DNA of 64,000 bases from Pseudomonadota bacterium (GTDB lineage: Bacteria; Pseudomonadota; Gammaproteobacteria; Burkholderiales; Burkholderiaceae_C): assembly GCA_021819435.1 (NCBI GenBank), contig JAKARB010000001.1, forward strand, positions 124,001 through 188,000, written 5' to 3'. Shown in pieces: positions 45,788 through 55,681 of this stretch. A model generated the notes under the pieces. That model was not told the origin of the DNA and did no database searches. It worked only from the letters and a program-made list of their open reading frames with translations. Position 1 is the first letter of the stretch, and each line of letters starts with the position of its first letter. Position numbers and translations under genes: made by a program.

Positions 45788-46817
45788 AGCAGTTCCTTTT
45801 GCGAAACAACATGAAGGAAAAGTCTTCGCCGCGCACGGGGAATTCCTTACCCGCGCCCCAGATGACGGTGGTGCGGCCGAAGGGCTGGCAGCACTTGCCA
45901 CCTTCCTTGCCGGTATTGGGGATCGGGTAGGTCAGCTGCGTCTTGTAGGCGGTCTTGTCCATGACCGGCTCGAAGTAGGGCCCGCACAGCCCGGCTGTGC
46001 CGTGCCATCCCCAGGCGATCAACTCGCGGTGGAGCTTGGCGGTCAGCCGCTGCGTGATCAGAGCGGAAGTCCGCACGCCGCCCATGTGGAAGGGCACGTT
46101 GCCGTCGAGTGGGTAGATGCCGCCTTGGCATCCGGCGCACCAGAACAGCTCCTTGATGCCGAAGCCGATGGATGCCGCCACACAGTCGGCCGCGCAGGCC
46201 GCGATGGCGATAGGATTGGCGAACAGCACCGCGTCCGGGTTCAGGATCAATGTCAGCTCGTCGTCGTTCCACAGTGGATCGACCTCGGTGAGGTAGGCCA
46301 GATCGAACGCGCCTTTCTCAAGGCAGGGGAAGTCGGTGACCACACCCAACCAGTAGAGGATGGGGTTCACATAGAAATGGGCCTGGTAGAAGCTGCCGCC
46401 GTCGCCGTCGCCCTCCGAGTGGGTAACGCGCGCGGCCTCTGGCGCCGCGATCCCTGGATCCATGTCGATTCCACCCAGTGACACCAGGCAGAAGGGCTTG
46501 CGCACCACTTCGACGTGGCGGGCAGGCTCCCAGAAGCCGATCGACAGACCGATGATGGGGTTGATGCCGCAGCTGCAAATGGGGCTGCCTGGATTGCCGG
46601 TGTCCTCCTGTCCGCCGATGTTGGCTACCGGAATGCTGCCGATGCTGATCGGCAGGATGCACGTCCAGCAGATGTCAGTGATCGGGTTGGGAAAGCGCCC
46701 GGTGCAGGTGGCGATGCCCGCTGCACGGCTTTGGTCCAAATGCAAGAGCATGAAGGCGGCGAACACCAGCCACCAGCGCATGCGGTGGGCGCGAGGCCGA
46801 TGAAGAAGGCGTGTCAT
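45774..46817 (-). CDS. traU: Conjugal transfer protein TraU
   Basis: 347 residues, ATGA-coupled to traW. A signal peptide (about 16-32) precedes the TraU domain: FPNPITDICWTCILPISIGS, CSCGINPIIGLSIGFWEPAR and a Cys-rich C-terminus ending KRNCCVGY. Periplasmic protein needed for DNA transfer more than for pilus formation in F. The ATG at 46817 is the operon-consistent start, although the frame is open upstream. Confidence 0.94.
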   Translation of the reverse strand: MTRLLHRPRAHRMRWWLVFAAFMLLHLDQSRAAGIATCTGRFPNPITDICWTCILPISIGSIPVANIGGQEDTGNPGSPICSCGINPIIGLSIGFWEPARHVEVVRKPFCLVSLGGIDMDPGIAAPEAARVTHSEGDGDGGSFYQAHFYVNPILYWLGVVTDFPCLEKGAFDLAYLTEVDPLWNDDELTLILNPDAVLFANPIAIAACAADCVAASIGFGIKELFWCAGCQGGIYPLDGNVPFHMGGVRTSALITQRLTAKLHRELIAWGWHGTAGLCGPYFEPVMDKTAYKTQLTYPIPNTGKEGGKCCQPFGRTTVIWGAGKEFPVRGEDFSFMLFRKRNCCVGY

Positions 46818-47452
46818 GGTGTCACCTCCATTTCGTCGATCCGCAGCCGCATGCCATCCTGGGAAACGAGGGCGGGGACTTGCCCGATGCCCAGTCGCCG
46901 GGTCAGCGTGCCGTGCTGGTCGTAGTAGACCGGGGCCTTCCAGGCCGACATCAGGTTCATGTAGGACCCAGCTGTCAGGATCGGTTTGATGCGACCCTGG
47001 TGGTTGGCCATCAACTGCTGTGCCTGGCGCACCTGCCGTCTGTCCCGTGCGTCGAAGAACAGGAGCCACCGGGACAGGGACACGATCTCCAGCGGATTAC
47101 GGCGTGTACCGCTGGGAAACAGCAGCTGGCCTTGGCCGTCGAAGATCGGGCGATCCAAGGTGAAGCTGGGATCGAAGTAGAAAGTTCTGGGAACCTGGGT
47201 GGTGCGAAGCCCAGTGACCGGGGCGGGATTGCGCACGGTCTGTATGCCGCGCGTGCGGGCCTCGTTCTGCAGTCTGGCCAGCTCGCCGCTGCGTTCCTTG
47301 TCGTGCAAGCGTTGCGTGATGAGCGCGAGCAGGTCGCGTTCGCCGATGGGATAGGTCGGGCCGATGTTGCCGAGGTCGAGGGCGTGGGCAAGGCTGGCCG
47401 CCAAGCTGAGCAACGCCCCGGTGATCAGCGCGAGAACGGGCGTGGCTTTCAT
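46814..47452 (-). CDS. traW: Type-F pilus assembly protein TraW
   Basis: 212 residues with a signal peptide (PVLALITGALLSLAASLAHA). The mature start LDLGNIGPTYPIGERDLL and the later VPRTFYFDPSFTL and RWLLFFDARD match TraW, a periplasmic pilus-assembly factor working with TrbC and TraU. Coupled by ATGA overlaps on both sides. Confidence 0.92.
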   Translation of the reverse strand: MKATPVLALITGALLSLAASLAHALDLGNIGPTYPIGERDLLALITQRLHDKERSGELARLQNEARTRGIQTVRNPAPVTGLRTTQVPRTFYFDPSFTLDRPIFDGQGQLLFPSGTRRNPLEIVSLSRWLLFFDARDRRQVRQAQQLMANHQGRIKPILTAGSYMNLMSAWKAPVYYDQHGTLTRRLGIGQVPALVSQDGMRLRIDEMEVTP

Positions 47453-47841
47453 GGCGCCCTCGGTGCATCGCAACGGATGCGCTGTGCCAGCAGGCGCAGT
47501 GAGGCTTCTCGCCCAGCCTTCTGGCTTGGGTCGCTGGCGTGGACCATGGCCATCAGGACTGGATCGCCGGAGCCTTCGGAGACGGCCTGACGCAAGGACC
47601 GGGTGCTCATGGTGCGTCCGCAGCGGCGCTGGAACGCTTGAAGGTAGGCTAAGGCGCCTTCGCGCGCGGCTGGCGAGATGCGGGCGAGCAAGGCCAGGTA
47701 GTCATCCCGCGAAATGTCTTCAGTCATCAACGAGGTGGCCTGGCTTCCTGGCGGGGTTTGGGCGTATGGCTGGGCCAGCGCGGCCGCAGCCATACCCAGG
47801 CACAACGGCAGGCAGACCAGAGAGTTGAATGCACGCGTCAT
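47449..47841 (-). CDS. Hypothetical exported protein between the TraF-type peptidase and traW
   Basis: 130 residues with a signal peptide (MTRAFNSLVCLPLCLGMAAA, cleavage near ALA-QP). Mature part is mostly helical with two Cys (RRCGRT and IRCDAP). It is not a recognised named Tra protein. Lies 11 bases after the peptidase gene and couples to traW through an ATGA overlap, so it is an operon member with a probable periplasmic role. Confidence 0.72.
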   Translation of the reverse strand: MTRAFNSLVCLPLCLGMAAAALAQPYAQTPPGSQATSLMTEDISRDDYLALLARISPAAREGALAYLQAFQRRCGRTMSTRSLRQAVSEGSGDPVLMAMVHASDPSQKAGREASLRLLAQRIRCDAPRAP

Positions 47842-47852
47842 GGCTTACTCTG

Positions 47853-48449
47853 TCAGAACAAGGGTTTGACGATCCCGAGTACCTGCTCGGCGCGCACCAA
47901 ACCGCTTTCTCGGTAGCGCGAATCGAAGCTGTCCGGGCTGCTGCCTTGCACGTAGTAGTGACTGGGCGGGATAACCATGGCGCCGATGGGCGTCAAGGCT
48001 CGGTGGTCGTAGGTGCGGACCTTGGCCGAACCAACGGCTTGGCCGTTGATCGCGACCACCCTGTTCGTCACCGTGATGGTGTCGCCGGGTAGGCCACGGA
48101 TCCGCTTGAAGAAGGGCTGGCCGCGCAACCCAGGGTAGTAGGCTTGCGCGTCTCCGGCGAAGGCGAAGAGAACGTAGTCACCTCGCTGAAGGACCGGCGG
48201 CGCTGGCCTGACCCACCCCAGGCGGTAGGGCAAGCTGGGCGTCCAGTTGAACACCAGCGGCAGGCGCGGTGTGGGATCGACGAACAGGCGCGCGTATGCC
48301 AGCATCCAGATGGCCAGCACCGGGGCATAGGCGTACCAGCGGCGGCGCATGTGGCGCGCCTGATCCTTGAGCGCGTGCGCCATGCGTTGAACCTGCGCTT
48401 GGGACCACGACAAGGGCGGCGGTGGTGGGGGAACGAGTTGCAGCCTCAT
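47853..48449 (-). CDS. TraF-type S26 signal peptidase (TrhF-like)
   Basis: 198 residues from the ATG at 48449 (ATGA overlap with the trbI-like gene). A Pro-rich cytoplasmic leader, one helix (about 42-56) and an S26 domain follow. Catalytic Ser is about 72 in WTPSLPYRLGW and Lys about 115 in FFKRIRGLPGD. The group processes conjugative pilins and is present in H-type and SXT-type F-like systems. Likely substrate is the TraA-like pilin at 56009-56413. Confidence 0.88.
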   Translation of the reverse strand: MRLQLVPPPPPPLSWSQAQVQRMAHALKDQARHMRRRWYAYAPVLAIWMLAYARLFVDPTPRLPLVFNWTPSLPYRLGWVRPAPPVLQRGDYVLFAFAGDAQAYYPGLRGQPFFKRIRGLPGDTITVTNRVVAINGQAVGSAKVRTYDHRALTPIGAMVIPPSHYYVQGSSPDSFDSRYRESGLVRAEQVLGIVKPLF

Positions 48450-48814
48450 GGCATCCCCACTTTCTGGCGCAGTCGAGGGGTCAGGTCCACCATCTGCGGC
48501 GAGGTGCCCGCCAGCGCGCCCTTGAGCACGACGAGGCAGGCGCATTCGCGCGGCAGTTCCTCCAGCGCGACGGGCAAGCGCTGCGCGAAATCGCGGGCCA
48601 TCGCCAAGGCCCGTTGCCGATCGTCCTCGGAGCTGGCTTTTGTGATCAACCGAGTGAACTCGGTTTCCTTCTGGCGATAGATCTCAGCGACATCCACCAC
48701 GCCGATGCGCAGTGCGGGGCGGACCACCTGGCGGTCGTAGAGCAGCAATGCCGCCAGGACCAGGATCAAGCTCAGGAGCGCCTGGGCGAGCAGGGCGGGG
48801 AATCCGTGTTTCAT
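48446..48814 (-). CDS. trbI: Type-F conjugative transfer protein TrbI
   Basis: 122 residues. One N-terminal helix (about 9-26) then a periplasmic region with VVDVAEIYRQKE and the C-terminal DLTPRLRQKVGM, consistent with TrbI of F. Coupled to traC upstream and the signal peptidase downstream by ATGA overlaps. TrbI influences pilus length or retraction in F. Confidence 0.78.
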   Translation of the reverse strand: MKHGFPALLAQALLSLILVLAALLLYDRQVVRPALRIGVVDVAEIYRQKETEFTRLITKASSEDDRQRALAMARDFAQRLPVALEELPRECACLVVLKGALAGTSPQMVDLTPRLRQKVGMP

Positions 48815-51384
48815 GCCAGATGCCCCCGGCGGCGCAGCAGTTCGCTGATGGCCGCGTCGATGCTCATGCCTTGCGCGCGAAGCTCATCGATCGGCGCGTT
48901 GTCTTCGAGCTTGTTGGAGAACAGCAGGTGGGTGGCGGGATCGAGGATGTTGCGGGCCACGCCTTCGCCCACGGGCGAGGAGATGTACAACTCCGAGTAC
49001 GCGCCAGCCTCGGTCCTGAGCGAATTGAGCAGCCGCTTCTTGGGTTCGTCCATCGTCAGTCGGCCCTTCCGGTCCAGCATCTCGATGGATTCAGGCTTTT
49101 GGCGCAGCAGGAAGACCCAGTCGGAGCAGTTGAACGCCGCCTCCATCTGGGCCGAACCGTAGTAGTCGTCGCCGCTCTGCGTCGCGGTGCCCAGGGCGCC
49201 GCCGTACTTGCGCGCCCGCCGGGCGGCTTCCTCGATCACGGCGGCCTTGACGGGGTCGTCGGCGCCGATGTCGCCCAGCTGCTGCTTGAGTTCGTCGATG
49301 AAAAGCACCTTGCGCCGGTTGCGGCTGAGGTACATCTCGCCGGTGATCTGGTGCAGCAGCAAAATATTGACCACGGCATGCAGGTCAGGCCGGCGCTTGA
49401 GTTCCTCGTTCTCGATGACGATGAAGTCGTTGCTGAAATCGACGTTGCAGCGCCCCTCGAAGAAGCGCTCGTACTGGCCGCCCCGGGTGTAGGGGTTGAG
49501 CATCACGGCCAGATCCTTGATGCGCTGGTCATTGACCAGGCCCAGCGTAGGAATGCTGCCGGTCTTGAAGGCGTCCCGCAGAGCTGTGATGGTGAGGTCG
49601 TTGCCGTGCTCCGCGAAGAGCGCCAGCGTCATGGCCGAGATCGCCTTGTACTGCACCTCATCCAGCGTGTGCTGCATGGAGCACATCTTGGAGATGGCGG
49701 GCACCAGCATGTCGATGTCCTCGTGGATGTCGATGATGTGGGTGAAGGGGTTCAGGCAGATGTCGACATCGGGGCGGAACTCGATGTAGGTGCCCTTGGC
49801 CTTGCGGCAGAGCTTCTCGAAGGACCGGCCCAGGTCCAGCATCCAGACCTTGGCGCCGACGGCGCGGTAGGACCAGGCCATCTCGTTCATCAGCACCGAT
49901 TTGCCAGACCCCGGCGCGCCGATGATGGCAAAGTTGTAGTTGCCCAGATCGTTGTCGAACAGGTCCAGCGTCATCAACTGACCTCGGCGTCCGCCGAAGA
50001 CCAGTGCCGGCGTGCGCGTGCCGCGCCATTCGGCGATCAGAGGCGCCAGGTGGATGGCGTTGGCCATCGTCTTGCGCGAGACGCGGCGCATCTTGACCAG
50101 GTCCTTGTGTAGGCGCTCGGACAGCGTCATCGGCAGGCTGGCCAGCAGGGCTTGGCGGTGCATGTAAATGTCCGCGTTGAGCTGCAGGCCGCGTCCGCGC
50201 CAAATCGCATTGGCCGCTTCGTGCGCTGCAGCCGCCTTGTGTGGCGCCGAGAAGATGGCCAGTTGGTGGTACATGCTCACAAGGCCACCGCCCGCGTCGA
50301 TGGCCTGTGCGGCTGCAGCCCAGTCCTGCAGCTTCTTGCCCACGTCGGGCATCACGTTCGCCATTTTGCTCTGGGCGTTTTGCGTGGCCCGCACGTGGTT
50401 GGCCGTGACCGCGGCCTTGGTGGCATTGGGGTCCAGGATCTGAACCCCCATGGTCAGAAGAAAAGGCGCGCTGTACTGCAAGGCAGGCTGCATCAGGTCG
50501 CCGATCAGCGAGCCCATCTGCCACAGCGCGAAACGCTCAGGGAAGGATTTGATCGTGTAGAAGCGCGCTTCCAGCACGTCGAGCAACTCGGTTTCCTTCC
50601 ACAGGCGCAGGCCGCTCGGGGTGGCGTCCTGAATGGTGTCGAAATCGACGATCTGGTCGCGCAGTTCGCGGCCGTCGTCGTAGTGCAGATCCGGCGCGTC
50701 GGTCTGCGAGATCCTGTCGGGGTTGGTGAACAGCGCGCACCAGTTGATCAGGTCGGCGGCATCGCAGACGCGGTTGGGCAAGGAGGCCGAGCGCAGGGTG
50801 GAGGCCATGGACTCGCGCATCGCCATCACCTCGTCGCGCTTGGTGAGGTCGGTCGCATCGCCGGGCAGCGTCGCGCTCATCATCAGTCGGAAGTCGCGGA
50901 CGGTGTAGTGGAAGCCCGAGGTCAGTGAAGACTGCGCTCCTCGCAGGAGGTGGCCGACGCGCTGGCGGGCCAGATTGCGGAAAAGGTTCTCGTTGCGGGC
51001 GGGCCGCCCCCAGCGCTTGGCCTTCTCGGCCTGATCACCGTCTTCGACGCGCAGATTGGCGTAGCGGCGCAGTTGGGCGCGCACGTGGGGCGAAGCGAAC
51101 AGGTGAAACTGGATGCCGGTGCCCGTCGGGCAGTTGGCATACAGCGAGATCAGTACCTCGGCCATGCGCTCGTCGGCGCCGGATTGCGGCATCAGCTCCA
51201 ACATGAAGCCCAGGCCATCGCGGTTCACGAAGAGCTTCTCGTCGGGCAGATAGGCGGAGTAGGGTAGCCAGGCCGCGAATTGTTCGGCGGGCGTGTCGAC
51301 GGGCGCACCCAGCCCCCATGTCTCCCAGTGGCTGGTGCGGTGGGCTGAGGCGGCGGTTTGATCTGGCGAGAGCGAGGTCGGCAT
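48811..51384 (-). CDS. traC: Type-IV secretion ATPase TraC (VirB4 family)
   Basis: 857-residue cytoplasmic, membrane-associated ATPase that powers pilus assembly. Walker A GAPGSGKSVLMNE is at about 485-497 and Walker B KVLFIDELKQ near 690. The N-terminal TraC_F-type domain (AWLPYSAYLPDEKLFVNRDG) separates it from P-type VirB4/TrbE. Follows traV by nine bases and overlaps trbI. Confidence 0.95.
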   Translation of the reverse strand: MPTSLSPDQTAASAHRTSHWETWGLGAPVDTPAEQFAAWLPYSAYLPDEKLFVNRDGLGFMLELMPQSGADERMAEVLISLYANCPTGTGIQFHLFASPHVRAQLRRYANLRVEDGDQAEKAKRWGRPARNENLFRNLARQRVGHLLRGAQSSLTSGFHYTVRDFRLMMSATLPGDATDLTKRDEVMAMRESMASTLRSASLPNRVCDAADLINWCALFTNPDRISQTDAPDLHYDDGRELRDQIVDFDTIQDATPSGLRLWKETELLDVLEARFYTIKSFPERFALWQMGSLIGDLMQPALQYSAPFLLTMGVQILDPNATKAAVTANHVRATQNAQSKMANVMPDVGKKLQDWAAAAQAIDAGGGLVSMYHQLAIFSAPHKAAAAHEAANAIWRGRGLQLNADIYMHRQALLASLPMTLSERLHKDLVKMRRVSRKTMANAIHLAPLIAEWRGTRTPALVFGGRRGQLMTLDLFDNDLGNYNFAIIGAPGSGKSVLMNEMAWSYRAVGAKVWMLDLGRSFEKLCRKAKGTYIEFRPDVDICLNPFTHIIDIHEDIDMLVPAISKMCSMQHTLDEVQYKAISAMTLALFAEHGNDLTITALRDAFKTGSIPTLGLVNDQRIKDLAVMLNPYTRGGQYERFFEGRCNVDFSNDFIVIENEELKRRPDLHAVVNILLLHQITGEMYLSRNRRKVLFIDELKQQLGDIGADDPVKAAVIEEAARRARKYGGALGTATQSGDDYYGSAQMEAAFNCSDWVFLLRQKPESIEMLDRKGRLTMDEPKKRLLNSLRTEAGAYSELYISSPVGEGVARNILDPATHLLFSNKLEDNAPIDELRAQGMSIDAAISELLRRRGHLA

Positions 51385-51393
51385 GGCGTCACC

Positions 51394-52005
51394 TCATTGC
51401 GCTGAAGGGATGGGCGCTTCTACCGGCGGGAGCAGCGCGTCGGCATCGGAAGAGGGCGCCGGGACTGGTCCGGGTCGCAACGGGGACGCATTGCTGTCCT
51501 GGGCGCTGGCGGGTGGCTTGGGAAGGCGCCGGACTGGAGGGCGAATCGGGGCGTAGGCGTCTCGGATCTGTCGCTGGGCGCGGTCGATCAGCCATTGCCC
51601 GGAGTCGACCTGCACATAGACGTAGCCCTGGTCGTGCAGATCCAGGTCGGTGTCTTCCCAGGGCTTGACCCATAGGCGCAAGATGCGCGCGCTGGAACGA
51701 AGGGGTGCCGCTTGGACGAGGGGCTGGGCTGCCACGCGAGTGGCCGCATTTGCATGGGCGTTCGAAGGTTTGGCTTGTGGCGCCGTGCCTTGCCGCTTGC
51801 CTCGCTGGCTCGGCAAGTTGTTCTGAACGGCATTGGCGTAGGTACCCGACACGGAATCGCAGGTCACGCCATCGGGGGCCTTGCAGGCGTAGTGGGTGCT
51901 GCCATCCAGTCCTGATAGGTTCATGCAGCCAGGCAGCACCAGACTGGTGGCCACCAGGACCAACAGCGTGGGGCGGCTCCCTGTCGATGGGTGGTGCGTA
52001 CTCAT
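51394..52005 (-). CDS. traV: Type-IV conjugative transfer lipoprotein TraV
   Basis: 203 residues with lipobox LVLPGC (Cys about 27). [18 protein letters not shown] just after it is diagnostic of TraV, the VirB7-like outer-membrane core lipoprotein; [19 protein letters not shown] follows, then a Pro/Ala-rich tail. ATG at 52005 overlaps the dsbC-like stop. An overlapping longer frame at 51389-52282 is a shadow. Confidence 0.9.
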   Translation of the reverse strand: MSTHHPSTGSRPTLLVLVATSLVLPGCMNLSGLDGSTHYACKAPDGVTCDSVSGTYANAVQNNLPSQRGKRQGTAPQAKPSNAHANAATRVAAQPLVQAAPLRSSARILRLWVKPWEDTDLDLHDQGYVYVQVDSGQWLIDRAQRQIRDAYAPIRPPVRRLPKPPASAQDSNASPLRPGPVPAPSSDADALLPPVEAPIPSAQ

Positions 52006-52811
52006 GGCCGAACCTCCGATGCGGTGGGTTGCAGATGGGCTTCGATGGCTTGACGATCCAGCGCGCCCTCGGTCCGCGTGCCGTCCGACCAGACAAGCGT
52101 TGGGGTGGCGCGGATACCCAGGCGTTGGGCCAGGGCGAGGTTGCGGGCGATGGGGTGATCGCAGGCCGAGGTGTTGGCCAGAACGCCCCGGTCGCCATCC
52201 CGCATGAAGGCTTGCCAGACGCGTGCACGGTCCTTGGCGCACCAGATGGCCATGGGTGCCGCTTCACCCTGGAAGGGGACAAGGAAGGTGTGGACCGTGA
52301 GGTTCTCCACCTGTGCCAACGCCTGTTCGAGCTGTCGGCAGTAGCCGCAGCCGGGATCGCTGAACAGGATCAAGCTGCGGGTGCCACGCCCCTGCACGGT
52401 CTTGATCGCATCCGCCAGGGGCAACTGATCGATGGCGATGCGGGCTGCGCTTTCAGGCTTCGCAGGGGCGGGCCCGCGCTCCCCGGCAACCGAAGCCAGC
52501 CTGGGGCTTGTGAGATCGGTCAAGGTCTTGATGTCGAACACCCGCCCGAAGAGGAAGTAGCGCGGCTTGCTCGGCGAGACATACGCCACATTGCCGTTCA
52601 TCCAGACTTCGAACAGGCCGGGGATGGGTGAGCGCAGCACCTGGGTGAACTGGGTGCCTGGATGGTCGCGTCGGAGCACAGCCATCAAGCGTGCTTCTTC
52701 GGATTGAGGTGATGCGACAGGTTCCCCCGCAGCGACACCGCAGCCCAGCACCATGGCCAAGGTGGAAGCGGCCCAGACGGCGCGCAAACCCGCGTCAATC
52801 GTTGTCGTCAT
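52002..52811 (-). CDS. DsbC-type disulfide isomerase of the transfer system
   Basis: 269 residues with a signal peptide and a DsbC/TrbB-like dimerisation region (residues about 40-100), then a thioredoxin fold with active-site CGYC (Cys 155 and 158) and cis-Pro in [11 protein letters not shown]. Encoded in many F-like conjugation operons between traB and traV, where it presumably shuffles disulfides of TraN, TraU and similar proteins. Overlaps traB by 17 bases. Confidence 0.92.
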   Translation of the reverse strand: MTTTIDAGLRAVWAASTLAMVLGCGVAAGEPVASPQSEEARLMAVLRRDHPGTQFTQVLRSPIPGLFEVWMNGNVAYVSPSKPRYFLFGRVFDIKTLTDLTSPRLASVAGERGPAPAKPESAARIAIDQLPLADAIKTVQGRGTRSLILFSDPGCGYCRQLEQALAQVENLTVHTFLVPFQGEAAPMAIWCAKDRARVWQAFMRDGDRGVLANTSACDHPIARNLALAQRLGIRATPTLVWSDGTRTEGALDRQAIEAHLQPTASEVRP

Positions 52812-54267
52812 GAGATGCCCTCCCGTAGCGGTCTTCAGGGATCAGTGCCTGTGTGGCGCGCTGGATCGAAGCCGAGACGCCTGCATCCATGGGCACGTCG
52901 ATGCGTGCGCCCTTGGTGATCACGACATCGATCTCGCGGCCCGCATCCACTTCGATGACGGGGAAGGTGTTCTCGGCCAGCTTGATGTAGTACTGGGCCA
53001 AGCGGTCCAGTGCCTTGCCGACCCCGCTGCCCAGGCCTGCGCGATAGGCCTCTGAGCTGTTGCCGCCCGAGTTGGCGATCGTTCCCAGTGCCGAGGTGCT
53101 GTAGGTAGTGCTCGACGTGGTCAAGCCCTGGCCGATGCCGCTGACAACACCGGCCAGGAGGGCGTTGGCCAGCATCTGGCCCTGCTTGGTGACCAGTCGT
53201 CCGCGCATGCCCACCTTGCCGTCCTCGCCGTAGACGGTGCCTTGGATGCGGACTTCCAGGGTGGCGCCATCCGGCCGCACACAAGACAGGTTCTCCGTGC
53301 GCAGGTAGGCGCGTTCGGAACTGATGTCGCCATAGCCTGCTGCGATCACGAAGCAGTCGCGGTACTCGCCTCGGAACTGGTTGGGCAGCACCGAGTTGTC
53401 GGACAGCCGAATCAGCACAGGCTGCGGATTGGACTGGGACTGCCCACCGGTCGGTGCATCAAGGCCACCGAGCAACGTGCCTCGCGTGAAGCTGACGGGC
53501 AGGAAGGTCGACACAGTGCGTGCCTCGGCGACAGCAGGCGTCTGCACATCAGTCTGGGCAGCGGCAACGGCTTGGGGCTTGCTGCTTCGGTCGACCAGCG
53601 AGATGCGTGTCAGCACGGGCGCAACTGGCTCGGGATCGGGCGGCGCCATGCTTGGCTCGCCCGGCGGGAGTGCGCTGCCGGTGGGATAGGTTCTCGGCGG
53701 AGAGGGTGGCAAGGGAAGAGGGGGCGGCGGCACCGGCGTGGGTGGCATGCCGAGCTGGGCCGGTGATGTGGTGGCCGTAGCAGGTGCCTGAGGGGCGGGC
53801 GCCGTTGGCGCAGCAGTCATGCTGGCCGCCTGGGCGGCGGACGTGAGCCTCTGCTCGATCTCGGCGAAGCGCTGCATGGTGCGCGCCTCGAAAGCCTGCC
53901 GGTCCTTGTTGAGACGCGTCTGCTCGTCGCGCTCGCTCTCGTACTGGGCCAGCTTGCGCCCGGCGGTGCCGACCCATTGGTCAACTGGGTTCACCTGCTG
54001 GCCAGGCGACATCACGCCGATGTTGGTGACCGACGATGGTTGGGCGCTGTTGCTGGCCTGGGGATCGTTGGCAATCGGTGTCGTGGCGGTCAGCGAGAAG
54101 ATCAGCCACAGCAGGCCGACGCCGCCGGTGAGGATGATTGCCAGCACAACGTATTGCCGCTGGCGCGGTGTCAGCCGCGCGAACACGCCGCCCATGGCGG
54201 ACCTGAACCGCAGAAGCGCAGCGCTGAGCCGTGCGGCCGATGAGGTGACGGAGCCGGGGGCGTTCAT
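52795..54267 (-). CDS. traB: Type-F core protein TraB (VirB10-like)
   Basis: 490 residues. Single N-terminal helix (about 38-63), then a coiled-coil region (about 95-140: [20 protein letters not shown]), a Pro-rich spacer (about 150-210) and a TrbI/VirB10-type C-terminal barrel with [20 protein letters not shown]. It spans the envelope and links inner and outer membrane parts of the channel. Overlaps traK by four bases. Confidence 0.94.
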   Translation of the reverse strand: MNAPGSVTSSAARLSAALLRFRSAMGGVFARLTPRQRQYVVLAIILTGGVGLLWLIFSLTATTPIANDPQASNSAQPSSVTNIGVMSPGQQVNPVDQWVGTAGRKLAQYESERDEQTRLNKDRQAFEARTMQRFAEIEQRLTSAAQAASMTAAPTAPAPQAPATATTSPAQLGMPPTPVPPPPLPLPPSPPRTYPTGSALPPGEPSMAPPDPEPVAPVLTRISLVDRSSKPQAVAAAQTDVQTPAVAEARTVSTFLPVSFTRGTLLGGLDAPTGGQSQSNPQPVLIRLSDNSVLPNQFRGEYRDCFVIAAGYGDISSERAYLRTENLSCVRPDGATLEVRIQGTVYGEDGKVGMRGRLVTKQGQMLANALLAGVVSGIGQGLTTSSTTYSTSALGTIANSGGNSSEAYRAGLGSGVGKALDRLAQYYIKLAENTFPVIEVDAGREIDVVITKGARIDVPMDAGVSASIQRATQALIPEDRYGRASHDDND

Positions 54268-55115
54268 CTCGCACGCTCCTGCCGGATCACGAACACATTC
54301 GTGGTGTCGCCAGGCTGCAGGTTGTGGTTCTCGATGGCCACGCCGATGACCTGGCCGTCATCGCGGTCGAACTCCTGTTCGGCCAGCACCATGAGGGCCT
54401 GGCTGGTGTTCTGGAGCAGGTACTTCTCGCCGATCAGGCCGCGGCCCGCATAGCGGCGCATCAGCGAGAACTTCACCTCCGCCCAAAGCGGCATAGGCTT
54501 GTCGATCTCCTCCACCTGAACCTCGGGCGGCACGCGGTCCGAGGCCATGGCCACCAGCAGGGCCTTCATGGCCCGGATGTGGTTGGCCGAAGTGCCGGAT
54601 GGGCCCTGATTCGCCGTGTCGGGCCTGGCCTGCTTCGCAACGGGGTCGCGGATCACGATGGTGTCCGCAGGCGTGTCGGAGCGGTGCAGCAGCAGGGTGT
54701 ATGTCGCCTGCGCTGTCGAGATGAACAGGTTGATGGGCTTGTCGCTGCCGCCAACCGGTCGGATGTAGATCTCGCCCTTGTCGCGGTCGCACTCCAGGAC
54801 CAGCTCGCCCGCCGGGTTCACCGGCATGCTGCTTGGGCCTGGGGTGGCCATGCCAGGCGCGGGCGACGACGGTGAAGCACCGATCCCACACGTGCTGGAA
54901 TGGATGTTGCCGAACACATCGGTGATCGGCGCGCCATCCACCCGGATGCGCGTGGGCTCCTTGATCGACACGAGGGCTTCGGCGGAAACGCCGTCCCGGG
55001 CCTCTACCAACTGCAAGGCGATGGCCAAGCGTGGCGTGAGCTGAAGGGTAGCCGTGGCCAGCACGCTCGCCACCATGGCGACGCGCCGACGAGGCTGCTT
55101 GAGGTCAAGTGGCAT
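54264..55115 (-). CDS. traK: Type-F core protein TraK (VirB9-like)
   Basis: 283 residues with a signal peptide ending near AIA-LQ. IHSSTCGIG and the LVLECDRDKGEIYI region fit TraK, the secretin-like periplasmic core subunit that pairs with TraB and TraV. ATG at 55115 follows a strong AAGGAGG. It overlaps the traE end by 11 bases. A Pro/Ala-rich insert occurs around residues 79-100. Confidence 0.9.
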   Translation of the reverse strand: MPLDLKQPRRRVAMVASVLATATLQLTPRLAIALQLVEARDGVSAEALVSIKEPTRIRVDGAPITDVFGNIHSSTCGIGASPSSPAPGMATPGPSSMPVNPAGELVLECDRDKGEIYIRPVGGSDKPINLFISTAQATYTLLLHRSDTPADTIVIRDPVAKQARPDTANQGPSGTSANHIRAMKALLVAMASDRVPPEVQVEEIDKPMPLWAEVKFSLMRRYAGRGLIGEKYLLQNTSQALMVLAEQEFDRDDGQVIGVAIENHNLQPGDTTNVFVIRQERAR

Positions 55116-55668
55116 GGGGAACCTCCTTGAACGTCTTGAGGTGCATGCGCCCGCCGCTGTAGCCGAACTCAATCAGGTAGGCCTTCAACTCGTTCGCCGT
55201 CTCGATGCCGTTGACCAGGGTGCGAAGCCGGCCGCGCACGACCACGCTCTGCTTGTCCTCGCTGGCCACCAGTTGCTGGGGCATGAATAAGGTACTGGCG
55301 TTGATGCGCTTGAGCCGCTCCGCCTCGACCTCCTGCCGGGTCTTGAGGACGCCGTACTGCTCCGGCTGGACGTAGCTCAGCAGCACGCTCTTCTTCCAAT
55401 CGATGGATGAGGGCGTGACGTCCAGCACCAGCCAGGCGATGAAGCTGGCCATCTGCTCCAGGTATTCGGCGCTGGTCTTGTCCCGGCTCACCCAGAAGGT
55501 CTTCTCGATGGTCGGCGGGACGACAACGGTGCGGGTGGTGCCTGCCAGGTTGAGGATGACCAGCAGTGACACGACATGGCCCGCCGCCAGCAGTCCGATC
55601 GTCAAGCCCAGATTGCGGTTGCGCTGCCGAAGGTCCTTGAGGTCGCCGTTGAGCCGAGCGAAGTCCAT
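55105..55668 (-). CDS. traE: Type-F pilus assembly protein TraE (VirB8-like)
   Basis: 187 residues: one N-terminal helix (about 22-42) and a periplasmic TraE domain with VVVPPTIEKTFWVSRDKTSA, EYLEQMASFIAWLVLDVTPS and a C-terminal YLIEFGYSGGRMHLKTFKEV. Start preceded by CAGGAG. Part of traL-traE-traK-traB order conserved in F-like systems. Confidence 0.94.
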   Translation of the reverse strand: MDFARLNGDLKDLRQRNRNLGLTIGLLAAGHVVSLLVILNLAGTTRTVVVPPTIEKTFWVSRDKTSAEYLEQMASFIAWLVLDVTPSSIDWKKSVLLSYVQPEQYGVLKTRQEVEAERLKRINASTLFMPQQLVASEDKQSVVVRGRLRTLVNGIETANELKAYLIEFGYSGGRMHLKTFKEVPHAT

Positions 55669-55681
55669 GGCGTGCTCCTGC

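Noticed and set aside
51389-52282. A 297-codon frame overlapping traV on the same strand
   Set aside because: Competes with the frame that has a TraV lipobox and motif and an ATGA junction; its own product is Pro/Arg/Ser-rich with no recognisable domain.
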